DNA of 64,000 nucleotides, from NCBI GenBank assembly GCA_002005505.1, contig KV908546.1, positions 62,922-126,921 of the forward strand, written 5' to 3'. This stretch comes from Botryococcus braunii. Taxonomy: Eukaryota > Chlorophyta > Trebouxiophyceae. Below are positions 19,528 to 31,385 of the stretch, one piece after another; positions within the stretch are counted from its first letter, which is position 1, and every line of letters starts with the position of its first letter. A program made the translations under genes and the position numbers. The notes beneath the pieces were generated by a model that saw only the letters and a list, made by a program, of their open reading frames with translations, did no database searches and had not been told where the DNA came from.

Positions 19528-22499
19528 CAGCACCCCCCCCCCCCCCGAGCTAAATTTTGAAGATGGCCCAGCACTGACCATGACTGCTGTGAGGTCTCTG
19601 AAGTGGCAGGGGAACCATCCTGGCTGTTGGGGGCTCCAGCCACAGGTCCGACAGAGCTCCTCAGCCTGCTGTGATCCTCTGGAGAGCTAGCAGTGGTAGC
19701 AGGAGATCCAGTGGGCTTGCACTCCACCACTGGGTCATCCTCTGCTTCCCAAAAATTCACGGGAATGGCTATTGGTGAGCTGGGGACATTGGAATTGCCT
19801 CCCCTGCCCTGCGAGGACGCTCCTGAGAGCCATGGAGAGGATCCAGGTTGCACCTTAGACATACCCACTCTCTCCCCTCCTCTCAAATGCTCAAGGAATG
19901 TAACATCCCTGCTCTCTTTCCATACACCATTGCCTACGTACACTCTATAGGCCTTGGACTGTGGGCAATACCCAGTGAACATGCGTGGAATGGTCTTTGG
20001 TCCAAATACAGACCGCTGACCTGGGGGAATGTGAACAAGTGCCACACAGCCCCATGTGCGCAAGGAAGCAACATCGGGCTTTACCCCATTGAACATCACA
20101 GTAGGGGTCAGAGGCCTGCCTGTGGTGGGGCCCACGTTGTAAAGCAGGGTGGCAGACTCCAATGCCTCCTTCCACAAGGAAGGGTCTGCTGCAGCGTGCA
20201 CCAACAGGGTCCTTGTGCGCTCCTTCAGAGTCCGATTCATGCGCTCAGCAAGTCCATTTTGCTGAGGCGTGGATGGAGCTGAGGTCTCCATTTTAGTGCC
20301 CTGCTAAGCACAAAATTCTTTGAACTGCTGATTCATAAATTCTGTCCCTCTATCAGATCTCACACACTTCAACACTTTCTCATGAAACGTCTGCCAGTAC
20401 TTCAAGAGCTCAATGAGGGCCTTGGGAATGGCTTCTTTCGACTCCACTGCCAATGAGGCTATCAGATGGGATTTTTCATCAACCACAGTAACCCAAAAAC
20501 GCTCTCCCGTGATTGCAGCTGGTGAAATGGGACCAACAGTGTCCACATGCACTCTATCTAACACACTCTCTGCAGGCCTAGAGGAAGCTGGAAAGGGGGG
20601 GCGAGAATGTTTCCCTTGTATACATGATTCACACTGGGGAGAACACTCTAAGCATGGAGCAAGGGACACATTGATCCCAGTGACCAGATCTTCGTTGTCC
20701 AACCTTGTCATACTCTTAACCCCAGGATGCCCCAACCTTGCATGCCACAGTAGTCGATCTGTACACACGTGCTCTTTCCTGGCATGATACGAGGCAGCAT
20801 GAGGACTGGACTGTGGCTGCGCATCATGCTGGCTCTTGACGGGACACACCCATTCTAAAAAAAACAGCCCTCGCTCTCTGGCTATCTGACCAGACCAGCC
20901 TGCTGGGCCTTTCATGGTCGTGTACCCACCTGCACTGTCAGTGAGGAATGATGCTCCATCCTGAATGGCTCCTGTGACAGAAATCAGATTAGTGTGTGCA
21001 GTGGGCACACACTGCACATTATGCAGCCAAAACACCGCTTGTCTGGCATTGACCAGACACACAGACCCAGTTGCAACTATCCCTCCTTTGGCGTCAGAAG
21101 TGGCCAAATGAAGAGGGAGGGGTTGGGCATGCATGACTGGGTTGTGTAGTAAAGACAGATCATTTACAAGGTGCACCGATGCACCACTATCTATCAGCCA
21201 CGAGGTACTGCAAGCCCCATGAGACGTAGGGCTAAGCACATTCAATGAAACGAACATAGGCTCACCAGCACCTGGAGGAGGTGGTGGTGGGAGATGCCAG
21301 CCTGGGAAGAAGGGGAAGATAGTGGACACAGATCCAAGAGCATGTGAGGTTAACACGGGAGGGCCTTCTCTGGATTGGCCAGCATCCCACCAGCTGGCTT
21401 GTTGCTGAGGAGCTCCAGTGCCCCACCACGCAGCTGGGCCCGCACTTGCAGCTTGCATTGTGCCATGTAGAGCTTGCAGCCTCTTCAGTTCCAGGCACTC
21501 CCTCCAGAAATGTCCCGTCCCGTTGCAGAAGCGACACGCCAGTTCCTCCTTTGGCCTCCTGCCACGTCCAGACCCTCGCCACCTGCCTCCAGCGTTGTGA
21601 GCAGAAGGGCCATAGGGGGCCTGACCATCAGCAGATGCTCCAGCTCCCACTCCTGGTGCTGCTCTAGCGCCCGGTGCAGCTCCAGCGCCTTGGGGAGGCC
21701 AAGGGATCCCACCCTGAGCTGGCACGGCGGCTGCTGCTGCTGCCATAACTGCTGCAGCTGATGCTGTGACTTGCACTGACTCTGCCAGCGGGATATCCTG
21801 GTACTCCAAGTTCTCAATGGCAGTGAGGATCGTCTCCAGCATGTTGTAGGGGTCTGACTTGGCGGAGGCAATTGCCCAAGCGTCGTTCTGCAAGACTGCA
21901 GGTAGCCCCTTATACATATACCTGCAGATCTGGCGGTCGCTCAGCTGATGGTTATTGGCCTCCAGGGAGGCGGCAATACTGATGACTCGGTGGCACCATT
22001 CTTGCACTGTCTCTCCCTTTCCCATGCCTTGTTTGAGCCCCTTGATCCACTTCTCGTTGATTTCCCTGTCCTTCCCTCCAGTGCAGCGGTCTGCCATCCA
22101 CTGAATGAAGTCAAAAGCGCTCCCCCGCTGTTTGACTTCGTCGTGCCACATGGACGGGACAGACTGCAAAATGAAATGTTTTACTGCTGCGTTCTCTGCG
22201 GTCTTAGGCATAGCTGTCTCCAACGCTCCCATTGCTCCTTTTTGCATTGCGCAGGACTCCAGCTCTTCACGCCAGGCCCTGAAATTAGTGCGATCAACCT
22301 TCAGCTGCGTAGACATCTTGGGATTGGAGGAGTTCATCGTGTATGCATACGAGCTGGCTGCAGTGCCTCCAGTGGTCTGTCCTGACTGTCCAGCTCCTGA
22401 GGAGGCCGTGCTGCCTCCTGCTGGTGTTGCCATAGTCTCTGTACTGCTGGGATTACTTTCAGAAACCTTGCTTTGGGAACGAGTTTGAGGTCTGGTCAT
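19527..22499 (-). pseudogene. gag: Element I gag-protease-integrase with an internal stop
   Basis: The minus-strand frame opens at the ATG at 22499 (MTRPQTRSQSK). Gag has an alanine-rich stretch, a basic Gly/Arg patch and a zinc knuckle CRFCNGTGHFWREC near 21500-21545. Protease WLIDSGASVHLVN, an integrase zinc domain with WHARLGHPG, and core residues in HVDTVGP and RSDRGTEF follow. A TAG at about 20304 splits EFCA from QGTKMETSAP, and the frame continues to about 19527 with the catalytic Glu region (TPQQNGLAERMNR). It is a single nonsense change in an otherwise open frame. Confidence 0.9.
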
Positions 22500-22904
22500 A
22501 CATTTCACTTGCTCTCACAGCGTTCAGCCTGACACAGCTGGTTTAAGTATACCCTTCCGGCGTACACCACAGCACTTTCAAGTATTCCACCCTTTCAAGG
22601 TCTAGCATGTACCCTTAATATGCAAGATATGAAAAATATTCTTCAGCAATTCAATTGCCTGACCACCCGGACCTACTGACGGTCTCACGACAACGACGAC
22701 GGGTGATAATCTCAGGTCACTTCACGGAAAAAAAAAAAAAAAAAAAAAAAAAAAACTTCCCAAGAGATTGAAGACTCTGTCGGTAGGCCTTCTGAGTGAA
22801 TATCCAGTTGTTCCTTTTTTACTTCTTCTTGCCGTCAGGCGAGTCCGTGGAAAACCTAGTACAGATGCATCCGATGATGCCATGCACTCCTGTCTACCCG
22901 TGGC
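22500..22904 (-). other. Element I leader with a 28-base A run
   Basis: No ORF0 or other convincing ORF lies between gag and the primer site. A run of 28 A (22728-22755; T on the element strand) is the only notable feature. Confidence 0.6.
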
Positions 22905-22931
22905 TCAGCTGGAAGGGCGTGGGCCCATAAC
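22905..22931 (-). promoter_or_regulatory. I primer-binding site with extended tRNA-like match
   Basis: Plus-strand GTGGCTCAGCTGGAAGGG (22900-22917) and CGTGGGCCCATAAC read like the 5' half of initiator tRNA-Met, so the minus strand could pair with the D-arm as well as the anticodon arm. The site abuts the LTR at 22932. Confidence 0.72.
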
Positions 22932-23632
22932 TGTAAAAAGTTATGGGCAGTGGCGTATCTTGTAAGCAAGCAGACAGGTCGTAAGTTCCTGCCTCTCCAG
23001 CTACAGTCCTTGACGACTGTCTGCTCTTTAGACACATGCAACTGCATGAACAAGACTGGCATCCTTATGTGCCCAGTATCTTTCCAAACCAATTCCGTTA
23101 CATGTTTATCTGTCAATGAGCATCTACACACGGATAAGCTCCTGACGGCTGAAAGCAAGTACCTTCCTATACTCAATCAAGACTCCGTCCCTTAGCTGTT
23201 TGGGAGACTTGATTGTCCACTAAGATGGTTCACTTACAAACAAGCAATCAAACATGAACACATTACAAATACACACCCTGCGTCACCACACCTGTAAGCA
23301 AGCAGACAGGTCGTAAGTTCGTGCCTCTCCAGCTACAGTCCTTGACGACTGTCTGCTCTTTAGACACATGCAACTGCATGAACAAGACTGGCATCCTTAT
23401 GTGCCCAGTATCTTTCCAAACCAAATGCTCGACTATGCGGTGATCGCAGCTTTAATAGTCCTTTCACACTAACGCGTAATCTAAATCAGATTGTACCTTA
23501 TGTTCGAAATAGACCTCATCCGAACGTGTCTTGAGGTACCTTATGTGGATAGTGGACCCGTATCCTAATAGTGTACATTTGAAGATCACCTAAAGCACAA
23601 GGCATTCTATAATGTATGTTCACAACTCAACA
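22932..23632 (-). repeat. Element I 5' LTR
   Basis: The 701-bp LTR runs TGTTGAGTTGTG...ACTTTTTACA on the minus strand. It has two leader repeats ending CTTACAG, with GTGTGG after the first and GATACGCC after the second. The end of the LTR and the primer site form GCCCATAACT...AGTTATGGGC. Its outer end abuts a plus-strand gag (K), with AAAAC (23633-23637) as the presumed duplication. Confidence 0.9.
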
Positions 23633-24466
23633 AAAACATTTTATTTTGCAGTCTGTCCCGTCCATGTGGCAGGACGAAGTCAAACAGCGGGGGAGCGCTT
23701 TTGACTTCATTCAGTGGATGGCAGACCGCTGCACTGGAGGGAAGGACAGGGAAATCAACGAGAAGTGGATCAAGGGGCTCAAACAAGGCATGGTAAAGGG
23801 AGAGACAGTGCAAGAATGGTGCCACCGAGTCATCAGCATTGCCGCCTCCCTGGAGGCCAATAACCATCAGCTGAGCGACCGCCAGATCTGCAGGTATATG
23901 TATAAGGGGCTACCTGCAGTCTTGCAGAACGACGCTTGGGCAATTACCTCCGCCAAGTCAGACCCCTACAACATGCTGGAGACGATCCTCACTGCCATTG
24001 AGAACTTGAGTACCAGGATATCCCGCTGGCAGAGTCAGTGCAAGTCACAGCATCAGCTGCAGCAGTTATGGCAGCAGCAGCAGCAGCCGCGCCAGCTCAG
24101 GGTGGAATCCCTGGGCCTCCCCAAGGCGCTGGAGCTGCACCGGGCGCTGGAGCAGCACCAGGAGTGGGAGCTGGAGCACCTGCTGATGGTCAGGCCCCCT
24201 ATGGCCCTTCTGCTCACAACGCTGGAGGCAGGGGGCGAGGGTCTGGACGTGGCAGGAGGCCAAAGGAGGAACTGGCGTGTCGCTTCTGCAACATGACGGG
24301 ACATTTCTGGAGGGAGTGCCTGGAACTGAAGAGGCTGCAAGCTCTACATGGCACAATGCAAGCTGCAAGTGCGGGCCCAGCTGCGTGGTGGGGCACTGGA
24401 GCTCCTCAGCAACAAGCCAGCTGGTGGGATGCTGGCCAATCCAGAGGAGGCCCTCCCGTGTCAACC
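23633..24466 (+). pseudogene. gag: Element K: internal gag fragment
   Basis: Plus-strand gag starts abruptly at KHFILQSVPSMWQDEVKQR and is nearly the same as the Gag of I. It has GKDREINEKWIKGLKQGM, a one-base frame change near 24008, the alanine/glutamine-rich part and the zinc knuckle CRFCNMTGHFWREC (about 24276-24317). It stops at SRGGPPVST where M is inserted (duplication CAACC at 24462-24466). The N-terminus of gag and the primer site are missing, and the C-terminal part lies right of the window. Confidence 0.85.
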
Positions 24467-25161
24467 TGTTAGGTTATGGGCTTGGCGTATTCCTGTGTGG
24501 TGGCAGCACGGAGGGTGTTAGACCAGTGTCGGCTCTACTGTGCGAAGAGAAGTAGAGAAGGAGACACTGTCAATCAAGGACTGATTGGCAACGTGAGTGA
24601 AGCACCCGAAATGCTGTGATAGTCCCAATCAAGTCTATTACAACATGCACTCTATCACTCTCGTAACAACGGAATTCAAACTACCCTAGTCTGTTCTCAC
24701 TCAGTTATGGGCAGTCTCATTGTCCGATGAACGGAAAGTCAAGCACATACACCTAACATGATAAACTAAAAGCGTTCAGAGCCTCAAACAAGCTATCCTA
24801 ACTACACACACATTACCTGTTTGGTGGCAGCACGGAGGGTGTTAGACCAGTGTCGGCTCTACTGTGCGAAGAGAAGTAGAGAAGGAGACACTGTCAATCA
24901 AGGACTGATTGGCAACGTGAGTGAAGCACCTGAAGTGATGTGATAGTCCCAATCAAGTGCCTTGCCTTGCTGCGCAGCCACCACTACCTTCTTGCAACAA
25001 ACGTGTGTGTAACTTGCGTTATTGCTATCCACGTTCAAATGTACACAACCTAGTGCTGAGTCACGTTTATGCCCTATTTGTCTTGTATTATTGTCTCTGG
25101 CGGAATTGCCAATATTACTCCTCTGAGGGAAAGGCACTAAATATTGTTATCTATTACAACA
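24467..25161 (-). repeat. Element M 3' LTR
   Basis: The 695-bp LTR runs TGTTGTAATAG...CATAACCTAACA on the minus strand. Leader repeats (142 bp) are at 24817-24958 (upstream copy, then GTAATG) and 24493-24634 (downstream copy, then GAATACGCC). A polypurine tract follows at 25162-25170 (AAGGGGAAG on the element strand). M's 5' half is beyond the window because O interrupts it. Confidence 0.9.
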
Positions 25162-25183
25162 CTTCCCCTTGCCTTTTCCTCAC

Positions 25184-27660
25184 AGAAACTTAGCAAGTCC
25201 CAGTGAGTTACGATGACCCTGAAACACCAACTTAACCAGTGGCTTGGTAAAGATGTCAGCTATGTTTCTAGCAGATTGAACGTATTAAAAGTCAACCTGC
25301 CCCTTTGCAATAGCTTCACGTGCAAAATGACAGCTTATTGCAATGTGTTTCGTGTGTTTTGAATACACAGGATTCCTCAGGTGATTGATGCACCCTTGGT
25401 TATCACAATGAATTTTCACTATCCAAGGCAATACTCCAATTTCCTCCAGGAATCCTCTCAACCAGTTAGCCTCCTTCACTACAGCACTTGCTGCCATGAA
25501 CTCAGCTTCTACTGTTGATGTGGCTACATCAGATTGCTTCTTGCTCCCCCACACCACAGCACCTCCAAATACAGTAAGGACAAAACCGGTGGTGGAAAAC
25601 CGGTGGTCTTGATCACCCCCATAATCTGCATCAACATATCCCTCCAACTCTGTTTCTTTTCCACCGAGGATCAGAATCAGGTCTCGGGTTCCCTTGAGAT
25701 ATTTAAGCACACGGACTGCCTCATTCCAGTGTGCTGTGGTGGGGGACATACGATACCGAGACAACACTCCTACAGCCTGAGCTATATCAGGACGAGTTGT
25801 GTTTGCTATATACAGTAGGGATCCTACGAGCTCACAATAACGATGCCCGGGAGGAAGGAGACTCCCAGCACCAATACTATTACTCCCATCCTTGGGAGCT
25901 GGCATCTGAGACATCACAAAATCTTTTGTCATTGGGGTGTCTGGCCCAACTGACTCAAGATCTAAGCCAAACTTCTCCACGAGTGCATCTATTTTGGGAA
26001 TGCAGCTCAAGGAGATTAGCCCTTTTTCTCTATCTCTTGTTACCTGACATCCCAAGAAGTCTTTCACCTCTCCCAAATCATGAATGGTGAATTCCTTCTT
26101 GAGAAGTCCTTTTACTCTCTCAACCTCTGACATTCCTTTGGACACAATCAGGAGATCATCAACATATATCAGCACATAGGATTTACCACCATCCTCGGAG
26201 CATTTCACATACACACCAGCATCACTCATACACACCTCATACCCCATGATTTCCAGCTTCTCATTCAGGGTTTTATGCCAAGCACGAGGAGCTTGCTTCA
26301 GGCCATACAGGGCCTTCTTCAAGCGACACACAGTATTGCGATCACCATTCTCAAAGCCTGGAGGTTGTGTGACGTACACTTCCTCCTCCAATTCTCCATT
26401 TAGGAAGGCAGTCTTGACATCTACCTGATGAATTTCAAGCCCCTCTCTGGCAGCAACGGCCAGTAATGCTCTCCAAGCCCCATAGCTGCTTGTTGGAGCA
26501 AACACCTCCATGACATCTACTCCAGGGATTTGCCTGCATCCCTGTGCTACTAATCTAGCCTTAAATCTCACCACATTTCCATGAGCATCCATCTTCACTG
26601 AGAAGATCCAATGCACCGGAATTACTTTGTGACCATGAGGTCTTGGAACATACTCCATAACCTCATGGGTGTCAAGTGAATTCTGTTCTTCTTGCATGGC
26701 TGCCTTCCAATATTCCCACTGTGGAGACATCTGAGCCTCTCTTAAATTAGAGGGAACATGAATTTTGCCAAATCTTACACCAGTGTGCTTCCCCTCATTT
26801 TCCTGACTCTTTGGAGACTTGTTACTTGCAACATCAGAACCCACTACTCTTCCACTGACACTCGCCGCACTACAGCTAGCAATTCTCTCAGCAGTGTCCG
26901 GGTTCTCTCTCATTCTTCTCTCTCTGGAGGATTCACACTGTGCACTGCTCAGCTTAGTGCTCCTCACACTCCCATCATCTTCCCAAGCACAGGTACCTCC
27001 CAAGAAGCCTTTGTAATCAGGATACTTTCCACACTGTCTGAGCTTCTGGTTCACCTCCACATTCACACTCTTACATGCCACTTGGGGCTCTGGCTCCAAG
27101 GGTCTCCCACAGGCAGTTGAGGAGAGGCACTGTGCAGTGCTGAGCTTCCCCTCATCCTCATATTGGGAGAGTCCGGAACTCTCACACGTTGTCACTTCAG
27201 GATGTGACCTCTCACCCCTCACAGGATCCTCCCATGCACATGTACCTCTCAGCTTGCACTGGTAATTTGGCACACTCTCACAGTGTCTGTGCAGGTGATT
27301 CACCTCCTCATCATGTCTCTTACATGGGTACTGGGAGGCTGTCCCAGTACTGCTCTCACATGCATTACTGACTATTCCTGAGAAGTTAGAGAAGCACTTC
27401 TCAGGTCTGTGGCTGTCACCACTTTCCCTCCCCTGTTCACGTGGCAGGAGAAGGGAGCCAGTCTCTCTCAAATCAGATTCATCCCTTACAAACATCTCAT
27501 TCACTGGACAGGACCCTTCCATGCAACTCAGCTCCCCGGGACCATTTTCAGCCGAGTTTGTGGCTGCTCCTCTCACAGCACTAACATTCAGAAAAGGTCT
27601 CTCATGGTGAAGTCCCTCTGCCTGCACTTCCCATGGTCCCAGTGACAGTGTGTCACTTTC
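25184..27660 (-). pseudogene. pol: Element M pol: linker, RT and RNase H
   Basis: The minus-strand frame is open from 27660 to a premature TAA at 25285, where relatives have a Lys codon (GQVDF then KYIQSA); the expected end GLAKFL is at about 25184. The linker has two Cys/Trp repeats: CKLRGTCAWEDPV and GFLGGTCAWEDD, each preceded by RxC(E/G) and P(N/D)Y. RT is complete with FKARLVAQGCRQIPGVDV and YVDDLLIVSKG. RNase H has DADYGGD, STVEAEF and HCDNQGC. The upstream part is cut at SDTLSLGPWE by O (duplication CTTTC at 27656-27660). Confidence 0.9.
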
Positions 27661-28119
27661 TGTTAGGTCATGGGCTTGGCGTATTCCTGTGCAGTGGCGG
27701 CACGGAGGGTGTGAGTCAAAGTTCGCTCTACTGTGTGACGAAGAGTAGAGTCTAGAACATGAACAATCAAGGACTGATTGGGCAACTTTAAGGAAACACC
27801 CGGAGTGCTTGTGTAGTCCCAAACAAGTCTATTACAATTGCTCACTTGCTCTCTCTTAACAACGGAATTCAAACTACCCTAACTGGTACGTACTCAGAAA
27901 GGATCAATCTCATTGTCCGATGATAAGATAGCCAAGCACATACACATAACATGAAATACTAAGGTCTACAAAGCCTCAAATCTCCCATTCTATTCACAAT
28001 CACGTTACCTGTGCAGTGGCGGCACGGAGGGTGTGAGTCAAAGTTCGCTCTACTGTGTGACGAAGAGTAGAGTTTAGAACATGAACAATCAAGGACTGAT
28101 TGGGCAACTTTAAGGAAAC
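27661..28119 (-). repeat. Element O 3' LTR, left part
   Basis: This is an LTR of the N/O family, cut at 28119 by N. It contains the downstream leader repeat, the intron-like part and most of the upstream repeat. The rest is at 63719-63957 after the shared GAAAC. Joined length is about 693 bp, the same as the N LTR. Confidence 0.9.
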
Positions 28120-28811
28120 TGTTAGGTTATGGGCTTGGCGTATTCCTGTGCAGTGGCGGCACAGAGGGTGTGAGTCAAAGTTCGCTCTACTGTGTGACGA
28201 AGAGTAGAGTCTAGAACATGAACAATCAAGGACTGATTGGGCAACTTTAAGGAAACACCCGGAGTGCTTGTGAAGTCCCAAACAAGTGTATTACAATTGC
28301 TCACTTGCTCTCTCTTAACAACGGAATTCAAACTATCCTAACTGGTACGTACTCAGAAAGGATCAATCTCATTGTCCGATGATAAGATAGCCAAGCACAT
28401 ACACATAACACGAAATATTAAGGTCAACAAAGCCTCAAATCTCCCAATCTATTCACCATCACGTTACCTGTGCAGTGGCGGCACGGAGGGTGTGAGTCAA
28501 AGTTCGCTCTACTGTGTGACGAAGAGTAGAGTCTAGAACATGAACAATCAAGGACTGATTGGGCAACTTTAAGGAAACACCCGGAGTGCTTGTGAAGTCC
28601 CAAGCAAGTGCCTTGCCTCTCCGTGCTAGCACCACTACCTTCCTGCACTAAACGTGTCTGTAACTTGCGTTATCTTTATCTTCATTCAAATTGTTCCTAA
28701 CCGCTAAGTCTTTGTAGTTTCGCCCATATTAGTCATTTATTATTGTCACTGACGGAATAGCCACTATTACTCCACTGAGGGAAAGGCATAAATAACTCAT
28801 CCAATATAACA
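28120..28811 (-). repeat. N 3' LTR
   Basis: The 692-bp LTR has leader repeats 28468-28609 (upstream copy, then GTAACG) and 28146-28287 (downstream copy, then GAATACGCC). A polypurine tract lies at 28812-28820. Confidence 0.92.
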
Positions 28812-28829
28812 CTTCCCCTTGCCTTTTCC

Positions 28830-29221
28830 TCACCAGAACTTGGCAAGACCCAGTGAGTTTCTATGACCCTGAAACACTAATCTTACTAGAGGTTTAGTGA
28901 AGATGTCAGCCACATTTCTGGCAGACTGAATGTATTTGAAGTCAACCTGCCCCTTTGCAATAGCTTCACGTGCAAAGTGACAGCTGATTGCAATGTGCTT
29001 GGTATGTTTAGAATACACTGGATTCCTGAGGTGATTGATGCACCCTTGGTTATCACAATGTATCTTCACTATCCAGGGAAACACACCAATTTCCTCTAGG
29101 AATCCCCTCAGCCAATTAGCTTCCTTCACAACAGCACTTGCTGCCATGAATTCTGCTTCTACTGTGGAAGTAGCCACAGCAGATTGCTTTTTACTTCCCC
29201 ACACAACTGCTCCTCCAAACA
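28830..29221 (-). pseudogene. pol: N pol: C-terminal RNase H, cut by G1
   Basis: Frame FGGAVVWGSKKQSAVATS continues N's pol from 49594. It has STVEAEF, HCDNQGC and NVADIFTKPL and ends GLAKFW at 28830. The break lies between GFVLTV and FGGAVVW, with CAGTG duplicated (29222-29226 and 49594-49598). Confidence 0.92.
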
Positions 29222-29226
29222 CAGTG

Positions 29227-29674
29227 TGTAGTGAGGTGCCGCGTCAGCGCGACGCGTCTCACGTAGGATGTGCGCGTAGTTCATGTTTCTTCGTGCCCTT
29301 TGGGATACGAGTAGATCTCGTTGTCCTTGTGTGTAGGAAAATGACTGTAATATCCTAGAGGTCTCCTCTCGTCATCCATATCGTTATGCTCGCGAGAGCA
29401 TCTCGTAGAGGGACGACGTAGCCGGATCCGCGCAAGGAGGACTAGGAACTCGGGTGGCGATCATTGTCTTTGGGTTTGCTGCTACGAGTGAGACATCTAG
29501 CATTCTCTACATTGTTCATTATATATTGTTCTTTGGAGACTCGGACGACCTGCGTGAGGAGGGCTGCGAACTTGTAACGGATTGGAACTTCGATTTCTAC
29601 CTTCGGTGTCAACCTTGCCTGAGCCCCTTGCTTAGCTTGTTATAAATCTTAGTTACACGTCTCACTTCGTTAAA
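29227..29674 (+). repeat. G1 5' LTR
   Basis: The LTR runs TGTAGTGAGG...CTTCGTTAAA, 448 bp. Ends are fixed by the CAGTG and CCTCC duplications of G1 and G2, so the 3' end is AA and not the usual CA. It has no internal leader repeat, unlike the copia LTRs. Confidence 0.93.
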
Positions 29675-29675
29675 T

Positions 29676-29692
29676 TGGTATCGGCGAGGCGG
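29676..29692 (+). promoter_or_regulatory. G1 primer-binding site
   Basis: TGGTATCGGCGAGGCGG lies one base after the LTR. The TGGTATC start fits the 3' end of a tRNA (ACCA-containing), as in plant elements primed by initiator tRNA-Met, though the following bases differ from the plant consensus. So this family uses the tRNA 3' end, whereas the copias use an internal site. Confidence 0.7.
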
Positions 29693-29753
29693 TTAGAGCC
29701 TCGAACCGAAGGGAGCCGTAGGGAAGGTTGTAATTGCATTGTTCCATTGCAAC

Positions 29754-30859
29754 ATGATGGCGGTTAAACGGAAAGGAAACAAGTACTCCGGTCTCCCCCT
29801 TAAAGAGAAAGAAATTTTGGAAGGTTTGGAAAAGGAAGGTATTGAAGTCGATGATCTTTTGGAAGAGTCCGAAACGGAATTGCATCTGGCCCCATCGCCC
29901 AAACCGACCACACCCAAAACGAAACCCAAACCCACTCCTTTGAAGACACCCTTGAAGAAAAATAAGACTAAGTCCCTAATTCTACGGTTATTGAAGCGGA
30001 TTGAGGCCTTGGAGGGAGAAGGAGCATCCAAGCGGACGTCATCCACCACTAACGTCGTGCGTGTGCCTACACCAGCCATGTTTACAGGAAAAAGAGGAAG
30101 CTTCCAATTCTTTGCTAGTAAGGTGGAATCATATGTGAACATTTCAAATGTGTCAAGGGACAAGTGGGTGGCAGTCGCGCTGCAATGTATGGAGGAGCGA
30201 CCTACAAAGCTGTGGGGGACATACCTCAAAAGGAAGGAAAGGGAAGGAGGTCAAACAGAGCCAACATGGGAAGACTTTAAAAATTTTATGGGAAATCGAT
30301 ACGACTCTACAGATTTGGTTATGGCTGCCCGGCAAAAATTAGACCATGTTTATCAAGGGCAAGAAAGCGTTGAAAGATACATAGAAAGGTTTATTTCCTT
30401 GTTGAGTGATGTAGAAACCGAATATGACATCTGCGAAAATGATAAAATATATATGTTCCTCAAAGGCCTGAACGCTCCTATTAGAGTTGCTTGCACAGTT
30501 AACCCTCAAACTGGTGTCAGGTTCACAAGCCTCGACTCATTGTGCACTTATGTGGTGCAATATGAAAGCAACTTAAAATCAGGGGGGATGCTGAGGGGAC
30601 AGGAAGGAAGGAAGGTTCTCAACGTTGTGAAGAGGACTCCAACAAGCACGCCGGCATACTTTCCGGGATTCACCCACGGGCCTGTGCTTGGAGCCGTCGG
30701 ACACAACGTTGGTGGGAAGTTAGATTCTCGGACAAGCGTCCCCTCCGAGCGCCAGTGTTATTTCTGCAAAAACTTTGGTCACGAGCAATGGCAATGTCAG
30801 GCCAAGCGGGACTACTTGCAAAGGAAGAGCAGGCGCGACAGTCAATTGCCCCCACCTCC
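29754..30859 (+). CDS. gag: G1 gag, cut by G2
   Basis: Gag starts MMAVKRKGNKYSGLPLKEKE, with a Lys/Pro-rich segment and a gypsy-type capsid region (MFTGKRGSFQFFASKVESYV, WEDFKNFMGNRYDSTDL, ESVERYIERFISLLSDVE, FLKGLNAPIR). A CCHC knuckle CYFCKNFGHEQWQC lies near 30759-30800. It is interrupted after LPPP by G2 (duplication CCTCC, 30855-30859) and ends at 37046-37148. Confidence 0.92.
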
Positions 30860-31308
30860 TGTAGTGAGATGCCGCGTCAGCGCGACGCGTCTCACGTAGG
30901 ATGTGCGCGTAGTTCATGTTTCTTCGTGCCCTTTGGGATACGAGTAGATCTCGTTGTCCTTGTGTGTAGGAAAATGACTGTAATATCCTAGTGGGTCTCC
31001 TCTCGTCATCCATATCGTTATGCTCGCGAGAGCATCTCGTAGAGGGACGACGTAGCCGGATCCGCGCATAGGTGGACTAGGAACTCGGGTGGTTATCATT
31101 GTCTTTGGGTTTTCTGTTACAAGGGAGGCATCTAGAAATATCTTTATTGGTCATAATATATTGTTCTTTGGAGACTCGGACGACCTGCGTGAGGAGGGCT
31201 GCGAACTTGTAACGGATTGGAACTTCGATTTCTACCTTCGGTGTCACCCTTGCCTGATACCCTTGCTTAGCTTGTTATAAATCTTAGTTCACGTCTCACT
31301 TCGTTAAA
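30860..31308 (+). repeat. G2 5' LTR
   Basis: 449 bp, TGTAGTGAGATG...CTTCGTTAAA. It is followed by the same primer site as G1 (TGGTATCGGCGAGG from 31310). Confidence 0.93.
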
Positions 31309-31385
31309 TTGGTATCGGCGAGGCGGTTAGAGCCTCGAACCGAAGGGAGACGTAGGGAAGGTTGTAATTGCATTGTTCCATTGAT

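Noticed and set aside
22728..22755. Poly(A) tail of a processed retrocopy
   Set aside because: The A28 run lies within the leader of I between primer site and gag, with no duplication around it and no cDNA-like sequence upstream.
22895..22935. Possible tRNA gene (A-box-like GTGGCTCAGCTGG and anticodon-loop sequence)
   Set aside because: Only a 5' half is present, with no T-arm or acceptor partner, and it sits exactly at a primer-binding site. The same holds at 16022-16051 and 46441-46463.
27661..28811. Tandem LTR array at the M/N border
   Set aside because: The apparent array is O's LTR split by N inside it: GAAAC at 28115-28119 and 63719-63723, and the missing LTR part is at 63719-63957.
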